NCBI RefSeq assembly: GCF_014850955.1
Contig: NZ_JACXSS010000001.1
Span: forward strand, 1,364,001 to 1,428,000
Source: Methylomonas albis
GTDB taxonomy: Bacteria > Pseudomonadota > Gammaproteobacteria > Methylococcales > Methylomonadaceae
Direction of reading: 5' to 3'
Length of the DNA stretch: 64,000 nucleotides
The notes beneath the pieces were generated by a model. That model saw only the letters and a program-made list of their open reading frames with translations. It made no database searches and was not told where the DNA came from. Made by a program: the position numbers and the translations under genes. How positions within the stretch are numbered: position 1 is the stretch's first letter; the number at the start of each line of letters is the position of its first letter. Below are positions 9,454 to 17,196 of this stretch, one piece after another.

Positions 9454-9700
9454 TGCCGCGCCGAGCACCGGAGGGTTTGAACGGTTCAGCCCGCAGGGGC
9501 GATGCAGGGATGCATCGCGTTTTTCGCAAGGGCTGGGATGCCCTTTCGAAAAACCCCGTTCAAACCCTTCGGAGCGCAGGATATAAGCGGCATGGGGTGG
9601 CCTTTTCTTTGGATACTTTCTTTTGGCCACGCAAAAGAAAGTATCTCGGCTGTCGGGCCGAGACCCGACTTCTAAATAACCCCGTCGCGCTAGCGACACC
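9454..9700 (-). repeat. Long structured repeat, type II (cassette B, right end)
   Basis: Inverted full copy: TGCCGCGCCGAGCACC at the inner end, GCGATGCA-GGGA-TGCATCGC, GTTTTTCG...CGAAAAAC, CTTTCTTTTGGCCACGC with AAAAGAAAG, GTCGGGCCGAGACCCGAC, and the outer GTCGC/GCGAC hairpin ending GCGACACC. Confidence 0.85.
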
Positions 9701-9730
9701 AAATCGCAACTCGAAGCCATCCATGGCTTC

Positions 9731-9760
9731 TGGATTCCGGCAATCCATGCCGGAATGACG
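9731..9760. repeat. Short palindrome GATTCCGGCA/TGCCGGAATG
   Basis: GGATTCCGGCAATCCATGCC then GGAATGACG forms a hairpin with arms ATTCCGGCA/TGCCGGAAT. It sits just outside cassette B; a partial GTAGGGTGGGCA-type end (TTGCCCACCCTA) follows at about 9825-9836. Confidence 0.65.
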
Positions 9761-9838
9761 TGTTCATTGAGCCGATTACGGACATCATTGAGTGCCCTGG
9801 CGGCATAAAGTTAGCTGTTGGAAAAATTGCCCACCCTA

Positions 9839-10018
9839 TTATCTGGCGTAATATTTTTTAGCCTCTTCGATACTCAAAGTCTCGCTATCATCGACGTCTA
9901 TCAACTGCACCAAGGCATAATTTTCCAGAACATTTTCAATCTTCTCGAAAGTATCAATATCCAGTTGTACCGCGACTCTTTGGCTGTCTTCATTAACGAT
10001 ATACTGCCTTTTAAATTC
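9839..10018 (-). CDS. Small antitoxin-like protein without an adjacent toxin
   Basis: 59 residues from the ATG at 10018, which has GGGAG about seven bases upstream; a longer reading to 10060 lacks a good site. The segment FKRQYIVNEDSQRVAVQLDI is the strand-turn-strand N-terminus typical of small dimeric antitoxins of the Phd/RelB kind, followed by the helix FEKIENVLENYALVQLI and an acidic tail. I see no RelE/ParE or Fic-like partner on either side: ureD is upstream and only repeats are downstream. It may be a solitary antitoxin or a remnant. It separates ureD from ureA together with cassette B. Confidence 0.6.
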   Translation of the reverse strand, partial: EFKRQYIVNEDSQRVAVQLDIDTFEKIENVLENYALVQLIDVDDSETLSIEEAKKYYAR

Positions 10019-10084
10019 CATAACCGTCTCCCAGGAAAGGTCAGTGGTCACGATACCCATCCACTAGAGAAAAATCAAACCGGC

Positions 10085-10936
10085 TTATGTCGCCCAAATC
10101 CTCGGCAAACAAACCTCCTTCCCAACCACTTCCCCTCTAACTAACCCCCAAACCCGCTCAAAAAACCCCTTCAACAAATCCGCCCGCCTATCCAACGCCC
10201 GACAAATCAACAAGCCCTCAATCAAAGTCACCCCGCGATTCGGTTCCTCGCCTATCAATGCCTGCACCGCCGCCAGATGCAAAGCCGTTGCCGGATAAGC
10301 AAACAGCGTCCCGCACGCGGAATGCCCAAACAAACCCCAGCGGGCTTGGAAGGCGGCCGCATCCAGGCGTAAGCGTTCCAGGTACAGCAAACGTCCGGCA
10401 CGACTGATGCGCCAATTTAGGTTGGCTGAACCATTGTCAAAACCTTCGCCGGCGGCTGGGCGGCCTAAGGCTAATATTTCCCAGCCGATAAAACGGCCGT
10501 GCTCGGCCAAATCGATAGTCATGCTGGAATCTAAGCGGGCGCCTTGGTAAACGATGGTTTCCTGCGGTAGCCATTCCAGGCTGGCGTGTTCAGCAACTTT
10601 GAGATTAACAGCCTGCTGGGCTTCGCCGCCGCCGCTGCGGTAAAACTTGCCGGCGGCGGGCGTGGTGATCAGCGCTTGGGCAGCGGCTTCGGCGCTGGCG
10701 TTGATGGTCAAGCGGTCGCCGGCCACTACGCCGCCGGGCGGATGCAGCAGGTAGACGTGACAGATTTCGGCTTCCGGATAAAATGGGCGCTGCACGGTAA
10801 GTGGGCCGCGATGCTGGCGCTTGACCAAGGCGGTTTTGTCGCCGCGTTGGCTAAAGCCCAGCGTTAATTCGGCTTCCCACGCCGTTGCATCCATTATGGT
10901 ATCGGGAATGGATGAAGCTGCGAAGTTTGGGGGCAT
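10085..10936 (-). CDS. ureD: Urease accessory protein UreD
   Basis: 283 residues. UreD is the scaffold that binds apo-urease and recruits UreF-UreG. Family blocks visible are LTLGFSQRGDKTALVKRQHRGPL, YPEAEICHVYLLHPPGGVVAGDRL, TTPAAGKFYRS and LEWLPQETIVYQGA. No convincing Shine-Dalgarno precedes the ATG at 10936; an internal ATG at 10894 is the alternative start. In the transcript it follows urtE and the 91-residue protein, so transporter and enzyme are linked in one locus. Confidence 0.96.
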   Translation of the reverse strand: MPPNFAASSIPDTIMDATAWEAELTLGFSQRGDKTALVKRQHRGPLTVQRPFYPEAEICHVYLLHPPGGVVAGDRLTINASAEAAAQALITTPAAGKFYRSGGGEAQQAVNLKVAEHASLEWLPQETIVYQGARLDSSMTIDLAEHGRFIGWEILALGRPAAGEGFDNGSANLNWRISRAGRLLYLERLRLDAAAFQARWGLFGHSACGTLFAYPATALHLAAVQALIGEEPNRGVTLIEGLLICRALDRRADLLKGFFERVWGLVRGEVVGKEVCLPRIWAT

Positions 10937-11028
10937 GGTGATGGACTCACAAGTTATTGGATCGGCCCGTTAGTTTTAGTTATTACAGCGGTCGGCTGGC
11001 TAAGGCAATCTATTGAGTTGCGCATTGT

Positions 11029-11113
11029 CGTTCCCCTCTTTAAAAAAGAGGGGCTAGGGGAGATTTTTTAAATAAATCCCCCTCAATCCCCCTTTTTTAA
11101 AGGGGGAAGTTCC
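11029..11113. repeat. Interspersed repeat with CCCCTC/GAGGGG and CCCCCTTTAAAGGGGG hairpins
   Basis: CCCCTCTTTAAAAAAGAGGGG followed by CTAGGGGAGATTTTTT, then CCCCCTTTTTTAAAGGGGG. It overlaps the last codons of the 91-residue gene, whose C-terminus PPLKKGD is encoded inside it. The first hairpin with its downstream T run could terminate transcription. Confidence 0.7.
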
Positions 11114-11358
11114 TGCTTAACGGCATCTTGACTAATAACGTGCAATATAACCGGGCCAAGTGCTAATCCCAAAATCAATACACAAACCAGAAAGGCCGGT
11201 AGGTAAGGGATTTCCAAGACAGGATGAAAAAAGGCGCGGGTCAATTGTAGAAGGTTGCCGCCTGTGAGCATAGCCTCATGACTGTCGTGGGCCTCGCTAC
11301 GCATCGACCAGACCAGGAGCAAGGCGCCGACAGCAGATAGATATTTTTCAGAATTCAT
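11083..11358 (-). CDS. Small exported/membrane protein of unknown function between urtE and ureD
   Basis: 91 residues with GGGGAG eight bases before the ATG at 11358. An N-terminal signal peptide (LSAVGALLLVWSMRSEA) is followed by a His-containing mature start (HDSHEAML) and a strong membrane helix (LPAFLVCVLILGLALGPVIL). The His-rich start resembles that of HupE/UreJ nickel permeases, but the protein is far too short to be one, so I leave the function open. The C-terminal residues run into a repeat, so the original end may have been replaced. Position within the urea locus hints at a link to urea or nickel handling. Confidence 0.6.
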   Translation of the reverse strand: MNSEKYLSAVGALLLVWSMRSEAHDSHEAMLTGGNLLQLTRAFFHPVLEIPYLPAFLVCVLILGLALGPVILHVISQDAVKQELPPLKKGD

Positions 11359-11385
11359 CGTAGGTTCTCCCCAGGAATGTAATCG

Positions 11386-11418
11386 GTAGGGTGGATGCGC
11401 TACGCTTATCCACCCTAC
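11386..11418. repeat. REP palindrome upstream of the 91-residue gene
   Basis: GTAGGGTGGATGCGCTACGC then TTATCCACCCTAC: a single hairpin, arms GTAGGGTGGAT/TATCCACCCTAC, between urtE and the next gene. Confidence 0.8.
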
Positions 11419-11431
11419 ATTTGTATTGCGT

Positions 11432-12208
11432 TTACACCGTCAAATACCGTTTCACCATATCATCGGCCAACGCGTCCATCGCCCCCACTGCCACATGCCG
11501 GCCCCGGTCCATGATGCAAAACTGATTGGCCACTTTGCGGGCGAACGGCAGTTTTTGTTCCACCAACAGCACGGTTACGCCCAGTTCTTTGTGGATGCGG
11601 TCGATGGCTTGATGGATTTCGCCGGTTTCCGGTTTAGGAATGGGTGTCGCTACGCCGCGCGCCTTGTTCAGGCGAATGATTACGTCGCCGATTTCGCTGA
11701 CGATATTGGGCTGGATACCTTCGGTCGGCTCGTCCAAAATCAATAAACGAGGGTTCAAAACCAAGGCCCGGCCAATCGCCAATTGTTGTTGCTGGCCGCC
11801 GGACAAGTCACCGCCACGGCGCTTTAACATTTGTTTCAGCACCGGAAAGATTTCGAAAATGCTGTCCGGGACTTTTTTAATACCGTGTTTTTGGGCCGCG
11901 CGCAGGCCGGTTTTCAGGTTTTCTTCCACGGTCAGCAGCGGAAAGATTTCCCGGCCTTGCGGCACGTAACCGATGCCCAGTTCCGCGCGGGATTCGGCCT
12001 TGGCTTTGGCCAGTTCCACGCCGTCGAATTGGATGCTGCCGTCGGCCACCGGCAATAGGCCCATGATGGCTTTGAGTAAGGTGGTTTTACCGACGCCGTT
12101 ACGGCCCATCAGACAGACGCACGCGCCTTGTGGCACGCTCAAGTCCAGGTCCCACAAGGTGTGGCTGGCGCCGTAGTATTGTTGCAATGCGCTAATGTTT
12201 AACATCAT
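11432..12208 (-). CDS. urtE: Urea ABC transporter ATP-binding protein UrtE
   Basis: 258 residues, second ATPase of the Urt high-affinity urea importer (LivF-like). Walker A is GRNGVGKTTLLK, Q-loop region GYVPQGREIFP, signature LSGGQQQQLAIGRAL, Walker B LLILDEP, and H-loop in LLVEQKL. The insertion with ETGEIHQAIDRIH before the H-loop region is a UrtE-like feature that sets it apart from generic LivF. Its start overlaps the urtD stop by four bases. The transport complex sits in the inner membrane and is expected to be under nitrogen control. Confidence 0.97.
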   Translation of the reverse strand: MMLNISALQQYYGASHTLWDLDLSVPQGACVCLMGRNGVGKTTLLKAIMGLLPVADGSIQFDGVELAKAKAESRAELGIGYVPQGREIFPLLTVEENLKTGLRAAQKHGIKKVPDSIFEIFPVLKQMLKRRGGDLSGGQQQQLAIGRALVLNPRLLILDEPTEGIQPNIVSEIGDVIIRLNKARGVATPIPKPETGEIHQAIDRIHKELGVTVLLVEQKLPFARKVANQFCIMDRGRHVAVGAMDALADDMVKRYLTV

Positions 12209-13014
12209 CCCCCCAGGTAAACTTGGATCACGCGCGGATCGTTTTGGACTTCGTCCATAGTGCCTTCGGTCAGCACCGAGCCTTCGTGCAGCACGGTAAC
12301 CTTACGGGCGATGCTGCGCACGAACTCCATGTCGTGTTCGACCACGACGATGGAATGTTTGCCCTGTAGGGACAGTAATAGTTCGGCGGTACGTTCCACT
12401 TCCTGATGGGTCATGCCGGCGATGGGCTCGTCAACCAGCATCACTTTTGGGTCTTGCATCAGCAACATGCCGATCTCCAGCCATTGCTTTTGGCCGTGCG
12501 ACAAGGCCCCGGCCAGCTGGCGTTGCTGAGCCGGGAGGGCGATGGTTTGCAACACATCGTGAATGCGGTCGCGTTGTTCGCTGTTGAGTTTATGAAACAG
12601 AGTCGACCAGGTGCGTTTGTCGGTTTTTAAAGCCAGTTCCAGGTTCTCGAACACGGTCAAGGCGTCGAACACGCTGGGCTTTTGAAACTTGCGGCAGATG
12701 CCGGCTTGGGCAATGGCTGGTTCGTCCAGTTCCAGCAAATCGATGGTCTGGCCAAAGAATACCGAGCCGCTGTCCGGTTTGGTTTTACCGGTGATGACGT
12801 CCATTAGCGTGGTTTTGCCGGCACCGTTGGGGCCGATCAGGCAGCGCAGTTCGCCGTCGTCGATGTACAGAGACAAGTGGTTCAGCGCCCGGAAACCGTC
12901 GAAACTGACGCTGACGTCTTCCATGTACAGAATCGGGCCGTGGCGGGCGTCGACTTCGCCGGCCAATGGCAGGCTGGCACCCGATTCCATGGTGGTAGCG
13001 GTGGAGATCATCAT
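12205..13014 (-). CDS. urtD: Urea ABC transporter ATP-binding protein UrtD
   Basis: 269 residues, LivG-like ATPase of the Urt importer. Motifs: Walker A GPNGAGKTTLMDVITG, FQKPSVFDALTVFENLELAL, signature LSHGQKQWLEIGMLL, Walker B VMLVDEPIAGMT, and H-loop VVEHDM. The ALSHGQKQWLEIG version of the signature is characteristic of UrtD. It overlaps both urtC and urtE by four bases (ATGA), so urtC-urtD-urtE are one translationally coupled block. Confidence 0.97.
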   Translation of the reverse strand: MMISTATTMESGASLPLAGEVDARHGPILYMEDVSVSFDGFRALNHLSLYIDDGELRCLIGPNGAGKTTLMDVITGKTKPDSGSVFFGQTIDLLELDEPAIAQAGICRKFQKPSVFDALTVFENLELALKTDKRTWSTLFHKLNSEQRDRIHDVLQTIALPAQQRQLAGALSHGQKQWLEIGMLLMQDPKVMLVDEPIAGMTHQEVERTAELLLSLQGKHSIVVVEHDMEFVRSIARKVTVLHEGSVLTEGTMDEVQNDPRVIQVYLGG

Positions 13015-14129
13015 GCCGGCTGCCCTCCGGTAGTGGTTAGCGTGGGTTTAGGTTTAATCCGGCGACGCAGTAAGCCGACGATGCCGTCGGGCATTAACAA
13101 GGTCACCAGCACGAAGGCACCGCCCAAACAAAACAGCCAGGCGTCGGGCATCAAGCCAGTTAATACTGTTTTGGCGTAATTCACCAGCACCGCGCCGATG
13201 ATGGCCCCGTACAGCGTGCCGCGGCCACCGACCGCCACCCAGATGACGATTTCCAAGGAGTTGAGCGGCGAGAATTCGCTGGGGTTGATGATGCCGACCT
13301 GCGGCACATACAGCGCCCCGGCCAGACCGGCCAGCATGGCTGCGAACACGAACACCCAGAGTTTGAACAATTCCACCCGGTAACCCAAAAAGCGTACCCG
13401 CGATTCCTGATCGCGAACCGCCGTCACCACCCGGCCCAGTTTGCTGTTCACGATCCAGCGGCAGAGCAGCAGAGCGCCGATCAGGCTGAGGCCGGTAATC
13501 AATAATAAGAAGGAGCGGACTGCTTCGGATTGAATGTTAAAACCGAGGATGTCTTTGAAATCGGTGAGGCCGTTATTGCCACCGAAGCCCATTTCGTTAC
13601 GGAAGAAGGCCAGCAACAAGGCGTAAGTCAGCGCCTGGGTAATGATGGACAGATAGACGCCGGTGACCCGTGAACGGAAGGCCAGCCAGCCGAAGACGAA
13701 GGCCAGTAGGCCTGGGGCAAGCAATACCATCAACATGGCAAAGCCGAAGTGTTCGAAGCCGTACCAATACCAGGGCAGTTCGGTCCAGTTCAGGAACACC
13801 ATGAAGTCTGGCAACTCCGCGTTGCCGTAAACGCCGCGGGTGCCGATCTGCCGCATTAGATACATGCCCATCGCATAGCCGCCTAAAGCGAAGAACGCGC
13901 CTTGGCCAAGAACCAGAATGCCGGCGTAACCCCAGACCATGTCCAGGGATAAGCCGAGCAGGGCGAAGGTTAGGTATTTGCCGATTAGGGATACCGAGTA
14001 GGCTGAAAAGTGCAGGGCCGAGTCTTCGGGGAAGATTAGGTTGCAGAGGGGGATTAATAGGGTAACGCTTGCTAGGGCGAGTAGCACGGTGGTGTAGGTT
14101 TTGTCTTTAGTCAGATCTTGTAGTTTCAT
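13011..14129 (-). CDS. urtC: Urea ABC transporter permease UrtC
   Basis: 372 residues, LivM-like permease with about ten membrane helices. Typical features are WGYAGILVLGQGAFFALGGYAMGMYLM, a periplasmic loop with ELPDFMVFLNWTELPWYW (the UrtC-specific insertion), and the EAA-like loop RDQESRVRFLGYRV. Start at 14129 has only a weak AGG upstream, and the repeat of cassette C begins 17 bases before it. In other genomes urtC follows urtB directly; here 1.25 kb containing cassette C intervenes, so urtCDE must be read through the cassette or have their own promoter in it. Confidence 0.97.
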   Translation of the reverse strand: MKLQDLTKDKTYTTVLLALASVTLLIPLCNLIFPEDSALHFSAYSVSLIGKYLTFALLGLSLDMVWGYAGILVLGQGAFFALGGYAMGMYLMRQIGTRGVYGNAELPDFMVFLNWTELPWYWYGFEHFGFAMLMVLLAPGLLAFVFGWLAFRSRVTGVYLSIITQALTYALLLAFFRNEMGFGGNNGLTDFKDILGFNIQSEAVRSFLLLITGLSLIGALLLCRWIVNSKLGRVVTAVRDQESRVRFLGYRVELFKLWVFVFAAMLAGLAGALYVPQVGIINPSEFSPLNSLEIVIWVAVGGRGTLYGAIIGAVLVNYAKTVLTGLMPDAWLFCLGGAFVLVTLLMPDGIVGLLRRRIKPKPTLTTTGGQPA

Positions 14130-14145
14130 GTGACTGCCTGGTTTG

Positions 14146-14389
14146 GTGTCGCTGTCGCGACGGCTTATTTAATGTCGGTTCTCGGACCGACAACCGAGAC
14201 ACTTTTCTTTGCTCCGCCAAAGAAAAGTATCCAAAAGAAAGGCGGCCCGGATGCCGCTTTGATCCTGCGCGCCGAAGTTTTTGAATGGGGTTGACGGAAG
14301 GGGCTTCCTGCCCCTCCGTCAACGCGATGCATCCCTGCATCGCCCCTGCGGGCTAATCCATTCAAAAACTCCGGTGCTCGGCGCGGCAT
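14146..14389 (+). repeat. Long structured repeat, type II (cassette C, left end)
   Basis: Differs from other copies inside stems but keeps pairing: ACTTTTCTTTG with CAAAGAAAAGT replaces CTTTCTTTTG/CAAAAGAAAG, and GTTGACGGA with TCCGTCAAC replaces GTTTTCGGA/TCCGAAAAC. GCGATGCA-TCCC-TGCATCGC and the outer GTCGC/GCGAC hairpin are kept. Confidence 0.85.
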
Positions 14390-14421
14390 ACGGGGTTAAA
14401 ACCATCAGCCGTCCAAAATTG

Positions 14422-14491
14422 CGTAGGGTGGGCAACTTTGCCCACCGTTGGCTGTGGTTCCGCGTGGGCACTCAATCGTGCCCACCCTACG
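14422..14491. repeat. REP pair, GTAGGGTGGGCA family
   Basis: GTAGGGTGGGCAACTTTGCC then CACC, and CGCGTGGGCACTCAATCGTG then CCCACCCTAC, in opposite orientation with a 17-bp spacer: a BIME-like unit inside cassette C. Confidence 0.85.
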
Positions 14492-14605
14492 ACTAATCCC
14501 TGTATCGTGTCATTTGCTACGTTTTCTCTTTAAAAACATTAACTTGAATCATATTTATGATTTTGATAGATTGGGGGCTTCATAACAACTTCCAGGGAAA
14601 ATTAA

Positions 14606-14857
14606 ATGCCTTCCGTTATTTTCACTCGTGACACGGCAGCTGAGCGCTCCGCTATGCATTACATTGACACCACCCCCAAAAAACCACTTGAACCAATTGA
14701 TTACCAAAAAATTGCAAAAAAAGTTCTGAACAAATCCGCAATGAAAATCGATCTAGACATAATGATTTACGCAGGCCTCCAATGGGGCCTCTACAAAACC
14801 GATGATCTCGAGGAACACTTGCAATTGAAGTTGCGTGAGTGGTTAGCTATTCCCTGA
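14606..14857 (+). CDS. Small orphan protein in cassette C
   Basis: 83 residues from the ATG at 14606, which has AGGGA upstream; a second ATG at 14654 would give 67 residues. The protein is soluble and mixed-charge with a helical C-terminal half (DLDIMIYAGLQWGLYKTDDL, EEHLQLKLREWL). No signal peptide, no membrane segment, no Cys. The spacing of hydrophobic residues suggests a small alpha protein, perhaps a regulatory or antitoxin-like one, but I cannot assign a family. It is transcribed against the urt operon that surrounds it. Confidence 0.6.
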   Translation: MPSVIFTRDTAAERSAMHYIDTTPKKPLEPIDYQKIAKKVLNKSAMKIDLDIMIYAGLQWGLYKTDDLEEHLQLKLREWLAIP

Positions 14858-14900
14858 ATTCGGATATGATTGTTTTTCTCCGCTCGCCTCGCCGAGTGAG

Positions 14901-14970
14901 TAGGATGTGCTGAGCAAATGCGAAGCCCATCGGTCGCGAGCGATGCGCCTCCTATCGTCGGCACATCCTA
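14901..14970. repeat. Palindromic repeat P3, copy 2
   Basis: TAGGATGTGCTGAGCAAATG at one end and CGTCGGCACATCCTA at the other, with core CCCATCGGTCGCGAGCGATG. Same family and orientation as 9312-9380. Confidence 0.8.
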
Positions 14971-15033
14971 CAAATTCTCACCATCTTCAAACTATTCAGG
15001 CACTCCAAATCGCGCGACGGGTTTCGTCCCATC

Positions 15034-15278
15034 TGCCGCGCCGAGCACCGGAGGGTTTGAACGGAATAGCCCGTTAGGGGCGACGCATGGATGCGTCGCG
15101 TTGCATGCAGGGGCTGGGAAGCCCCTTCAGGCAACCCCGTTCAAACCCGAGGAGCGCAGGGACCAAGCGGCGGCGGGGTGGCTTTTTCTTTGGATACTTT
15201 CTTTTGGCCAAACAAAAGAAAGTATCTCGGCTGTCGGGCCGAGACCCGACATTAAAAAACCGTCGCGGTAGCGACACC
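15034..15278 (-). repeat. Long structured repeat, type II (cassette C, right end)
   Basis: Inverted full copy. Its stems show further compensated changes: GCGACGCA-TGGA-TGCGTCGC and an apical stem built on GTTGC...GCAAC instead of GTTTTC...GAAAAC. The outer end is GTCGCGGTAGCGACACC. Confidence 0.85.
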
Positions 15279-15320
15279 AAACCAAATCCAAGCCCCAGTC
15301 GCCGCAGCGCGGAAGGTCCG

Positions 15321-15371
15321 GGTTCCCACGCAGCGCATGGGAACCAGCAAACCCGGTCGCGGCAGCGACAC
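15321..15371. repeat. Short palindrome plus solo outer end of the long repeat
   Basis: GGTTCCCACGCAGCGCATGG followed by GAACC is a hairpin (15321-15345). Then GGTCGCGGCAGCGACAC (about 15355-15371) is just the terminal GTCGC/GCGAC hairpin of the long repeat in inverted orientation, ending five bases from the urtB stop. Confidence 0.65.
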
Positions 15372-15376
15372 AAAAA

Positions 15377-17041
15377 TCAAGATTCCGCTGCCCGTCCTTT
15401 CTGCGGAAACAATCCCCGCGGCTTCTTCTGAATAAACAAAATAATAAACACCAACACCAAAATCTTCGCCAACACCGCCCCGGCATAAGGCTCCAACACC
15501 TTATTGGCAATGCCCAGCGTGAATCCCGCCACTAAAGTTCCAAACAAATTGCCGACGCCACCAAACACCACCACCATGAACGAATCCACAATGTAAGCCT
15601 GGCCCAAGTTCGGTCCGACGTTGGTGATCTGGCTCAAGGCCACGCCTGCGACACCAGCAATGCCGGAGCCCAAGCCAAAAGTCATCGCATCGACCCGCGC
15701 GGTGGGAATGCCCATCGCTCTAGCCATGCCGCGATTCTGGGCGACTGCACGAACTTCCAAACCCAGTTTGGTACGTTTCAAGATTTGCAGCAACGCGGTA
15801 AACACCAGCAGGCAGAAAATCAGGATGTAGAAGCGGTTCCAGGTCAGCGACAGAAAGTCGTTGATCTGCCAGGAGCCGCTCATCCATTCCGGGGTGGAGA
15901 CGCTGCGGTTTAATGGCGAGAAGATCGAGCGCACGGCTTGTTGCAGAAATAAACTGACACCAAAGGTCGCCAACAGGGTTTCCAGCGGTCGGCCGTATAA
16001 AAAGCGAATGATGCCGCGTTCGATGGCAATGCCGACTAGCGCGGCCACCAGAAACGCCATGGGGATGGACAAAATTAATGCAGTGCCTAAATTGTTGGGC
16101 AGCAGTTGTTGCATGACATAAGTGGTGTAAGCGCCCAGCATCATCAGTTCGCCGTGGGCCATGTTGATAATGCCCATGACCCCAAAGGTGATGGCCAGGC
16201 CTATCGCGGATAGCACCAACACTGCTCCCAGACTCAGTCCAAAGAACACGGTTTCGACGGCCGCGTAGGCTTGCATGCGGTCGCGAATTTTGATCAACGC
16301 TGCCTCGGCCAAGTTGCGCACGTCGCTGTCGCTTTCCAGAAAGTTGCCATCGGCGTCTTTATCGATAATGACTTGCAGTTTGTTGACCACATCCTGGCTG
16401 TCCAGGTCTTTTAAGGCGGCGATAGCGGCTACGCGTTGGTCTTTTTCCGGACTGTTGATGTCTTGCAATAACAGCATTTTGTTGATGGCGGTTTTGATCT
16501 CGGCATCGGTTTCGTTGGCCAGATGATCGCGTAATAAAATCACGGCTTTGTCGTCTATCTCATTGGCCAATGCTTGCACTGCGATCAGGCGCAACACCGG
16601 ATCGGTGTCGTTCAATTGCAATTGGGCGATGGTTTTGCGCAGCACGCCGCGCAGTTTGTTGTTTAAATTGATTTTACCTACTGCGCCGCGTTCAACTTCT
16701 GCCAATGCCGCGTCGCTGAGCGGATCACTGAGTTGGTAGCCGGCCGCGCTTTCCCGGGCAAGGACCAGCTTGGCCTCGGCTTTGAAATCGAACAGTTTGC
16801 CGTCTTGCAGGGCTTGCAGCAGTTTCAGGTTACCGCTATCGCTACCTAAAGTCTCGATGGCTTGCTCGCGCTCCTGCATACTGCCTTGTCTAAGTTGCTG
16901 CAAAGCACTGCCGGCGTCTTGGGCCAGGGCGGGTTGCGCGGCGAGGAATATCATCGCCAGCAAGCAGCCGGCAAGTTTTGGAAGCCGTTTAAAAACGCCG
17001 CCGGCTGTCAATCCGGCCTGAGTAGAAGTGTTAGTCATCAT
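15377..17041 (-). CDS. urtB: Urea ABC transporter permease UrtB with periplasmic N-terminal domain
   Basis: About 554 residues. The N-terminus has a signal peptide (LPKLAGCLLAMIFLAAQPALAQ) and a helical-repeat periplasmic domain of about 200 residues (repeated LRxxLA/Ixx motifs), the extension that distinguishes UrtB from LivH. The C-terminal half is the LivH-like permease: LGAVLVLSAIGLAITFGVMG, INMAHGELMMLGAYTTYVMQ, and EVRAVAQNRGMARAMGIPTARVD. Starts at 17041/17038 give a normal signal peptide; an ATG at 17128 has a better Shine-Dalgarno (AGAGGA) but adds about 30 residues and lies inside an inverted repeat. It is downstream of urtA and cut off from urtC by cassette C. Confidence 0.95.
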   Translation of the reverse strand: MMTNTSTQAGLTAGGVFKRLPKLAGCLLAMIFLAAQPALAQDAGSALQQLRQGSMQEREQAIETLGSDSGNLKLLQALQDGKLFDFKAEAKLVLARESAAGYQLSDPLSDAALAEVERGAVGKINLNNKLRGVLRKTIAQLQLNDTDPVLRLIAVQALANEIDDKAVILLRDHLANETDAEIKTAINKMLLLQDINSPEKDQRVAAIAALKDLDSQDVVNKLQVIIDKDADGNFLESDSDVRNLAEAALIKIRDRMQAYAAVETVFFGLSLGAVLVLSAIGLAITFGVMGIINMAHGELMMLGAYTTYVMQQLLPNNLGTALILSIPMAFLVAALVGIAIERGIIRFLYGRPLETLLATFGVSLFLQQAVRSIFSPLNRSVSTPEWMSGSWQINDFLSLTWNRFYILIFCLLVFTALLQILKRTKLGLEVRAVAQNRGMARAMGIPTARVDAMTFGLGSGIAGVAGVALSQITNVGPNLGQAYIVDSFMVVVFGGVGNLFGTLVAGFTLGIANKVLEPYAGAVLAKILVLVFIILFIQKKPRGLFPQKGRAAES

Positions 17042-17105
17042 GCTCAAGAAGCTGTCCTTGGGGGAACGGTTGGCCGGGCGCGAACCGGGCGGCGTTTTTA
17101 AACGG
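16985..17105. repeat. 18-bp perfect inverted repeat spanning the urtB start region
   Basis: CCGTTTAAAAACGCCGCC at 16985-17002 is repeated as its reverse complement at 17088-17105. The arms bracket the candidate urtB starts at 17038 and 17041, so pairing in the mRNA would enclose the initiation region in an 85-base loop. Confidence 0.7.
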
Positions 17106-17196
17106 GTTCTGAAACTGGGTGTGTGCATCGCCTGTCCTCTTTTGGGGGGCGAGGCCCGCGGCATCCTGCCGTGAACCTCGCGGGTAACATCCGCTG

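Larger units (their letters stand above)
8357..9700. mobile_element. Paired-repeat cassette B (type II ends) between ureD and ureA
   Basis: A plus copy (8357-8604) and an inverted copy (9454-9700) of the long structured repeat, both type II (inner ends reading TGCTCGGCGCGGCA), bracket an AT-rich orphan gene, a two-hairpin REP cluster and a 69-bp palindrome. The cassette splits the usual ureD-ureA junction. No transposase or target-site duplication is visible; mobility is inferred from pairing and position. Confidence 0.5.
14146..15278. mobile_element. Paired-repeat cassette C (type II ends) between urtB and urtC
   Basis: Plus copy (14146-14389) and inverted copy (15034-15278), both type II, around one 83-residue plus-strand gene, a REP pair and a P3 palindrome. 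It splits urtB from urtC, genes that act together and are normally contiguous, which makes insertion into an ancestral operon the natural reading. Inverted similarity extends a few bases beyond the ends (GGTTTGGTGTCGC on both sides); no direct target duplication is seen. Confidence 0.55.
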
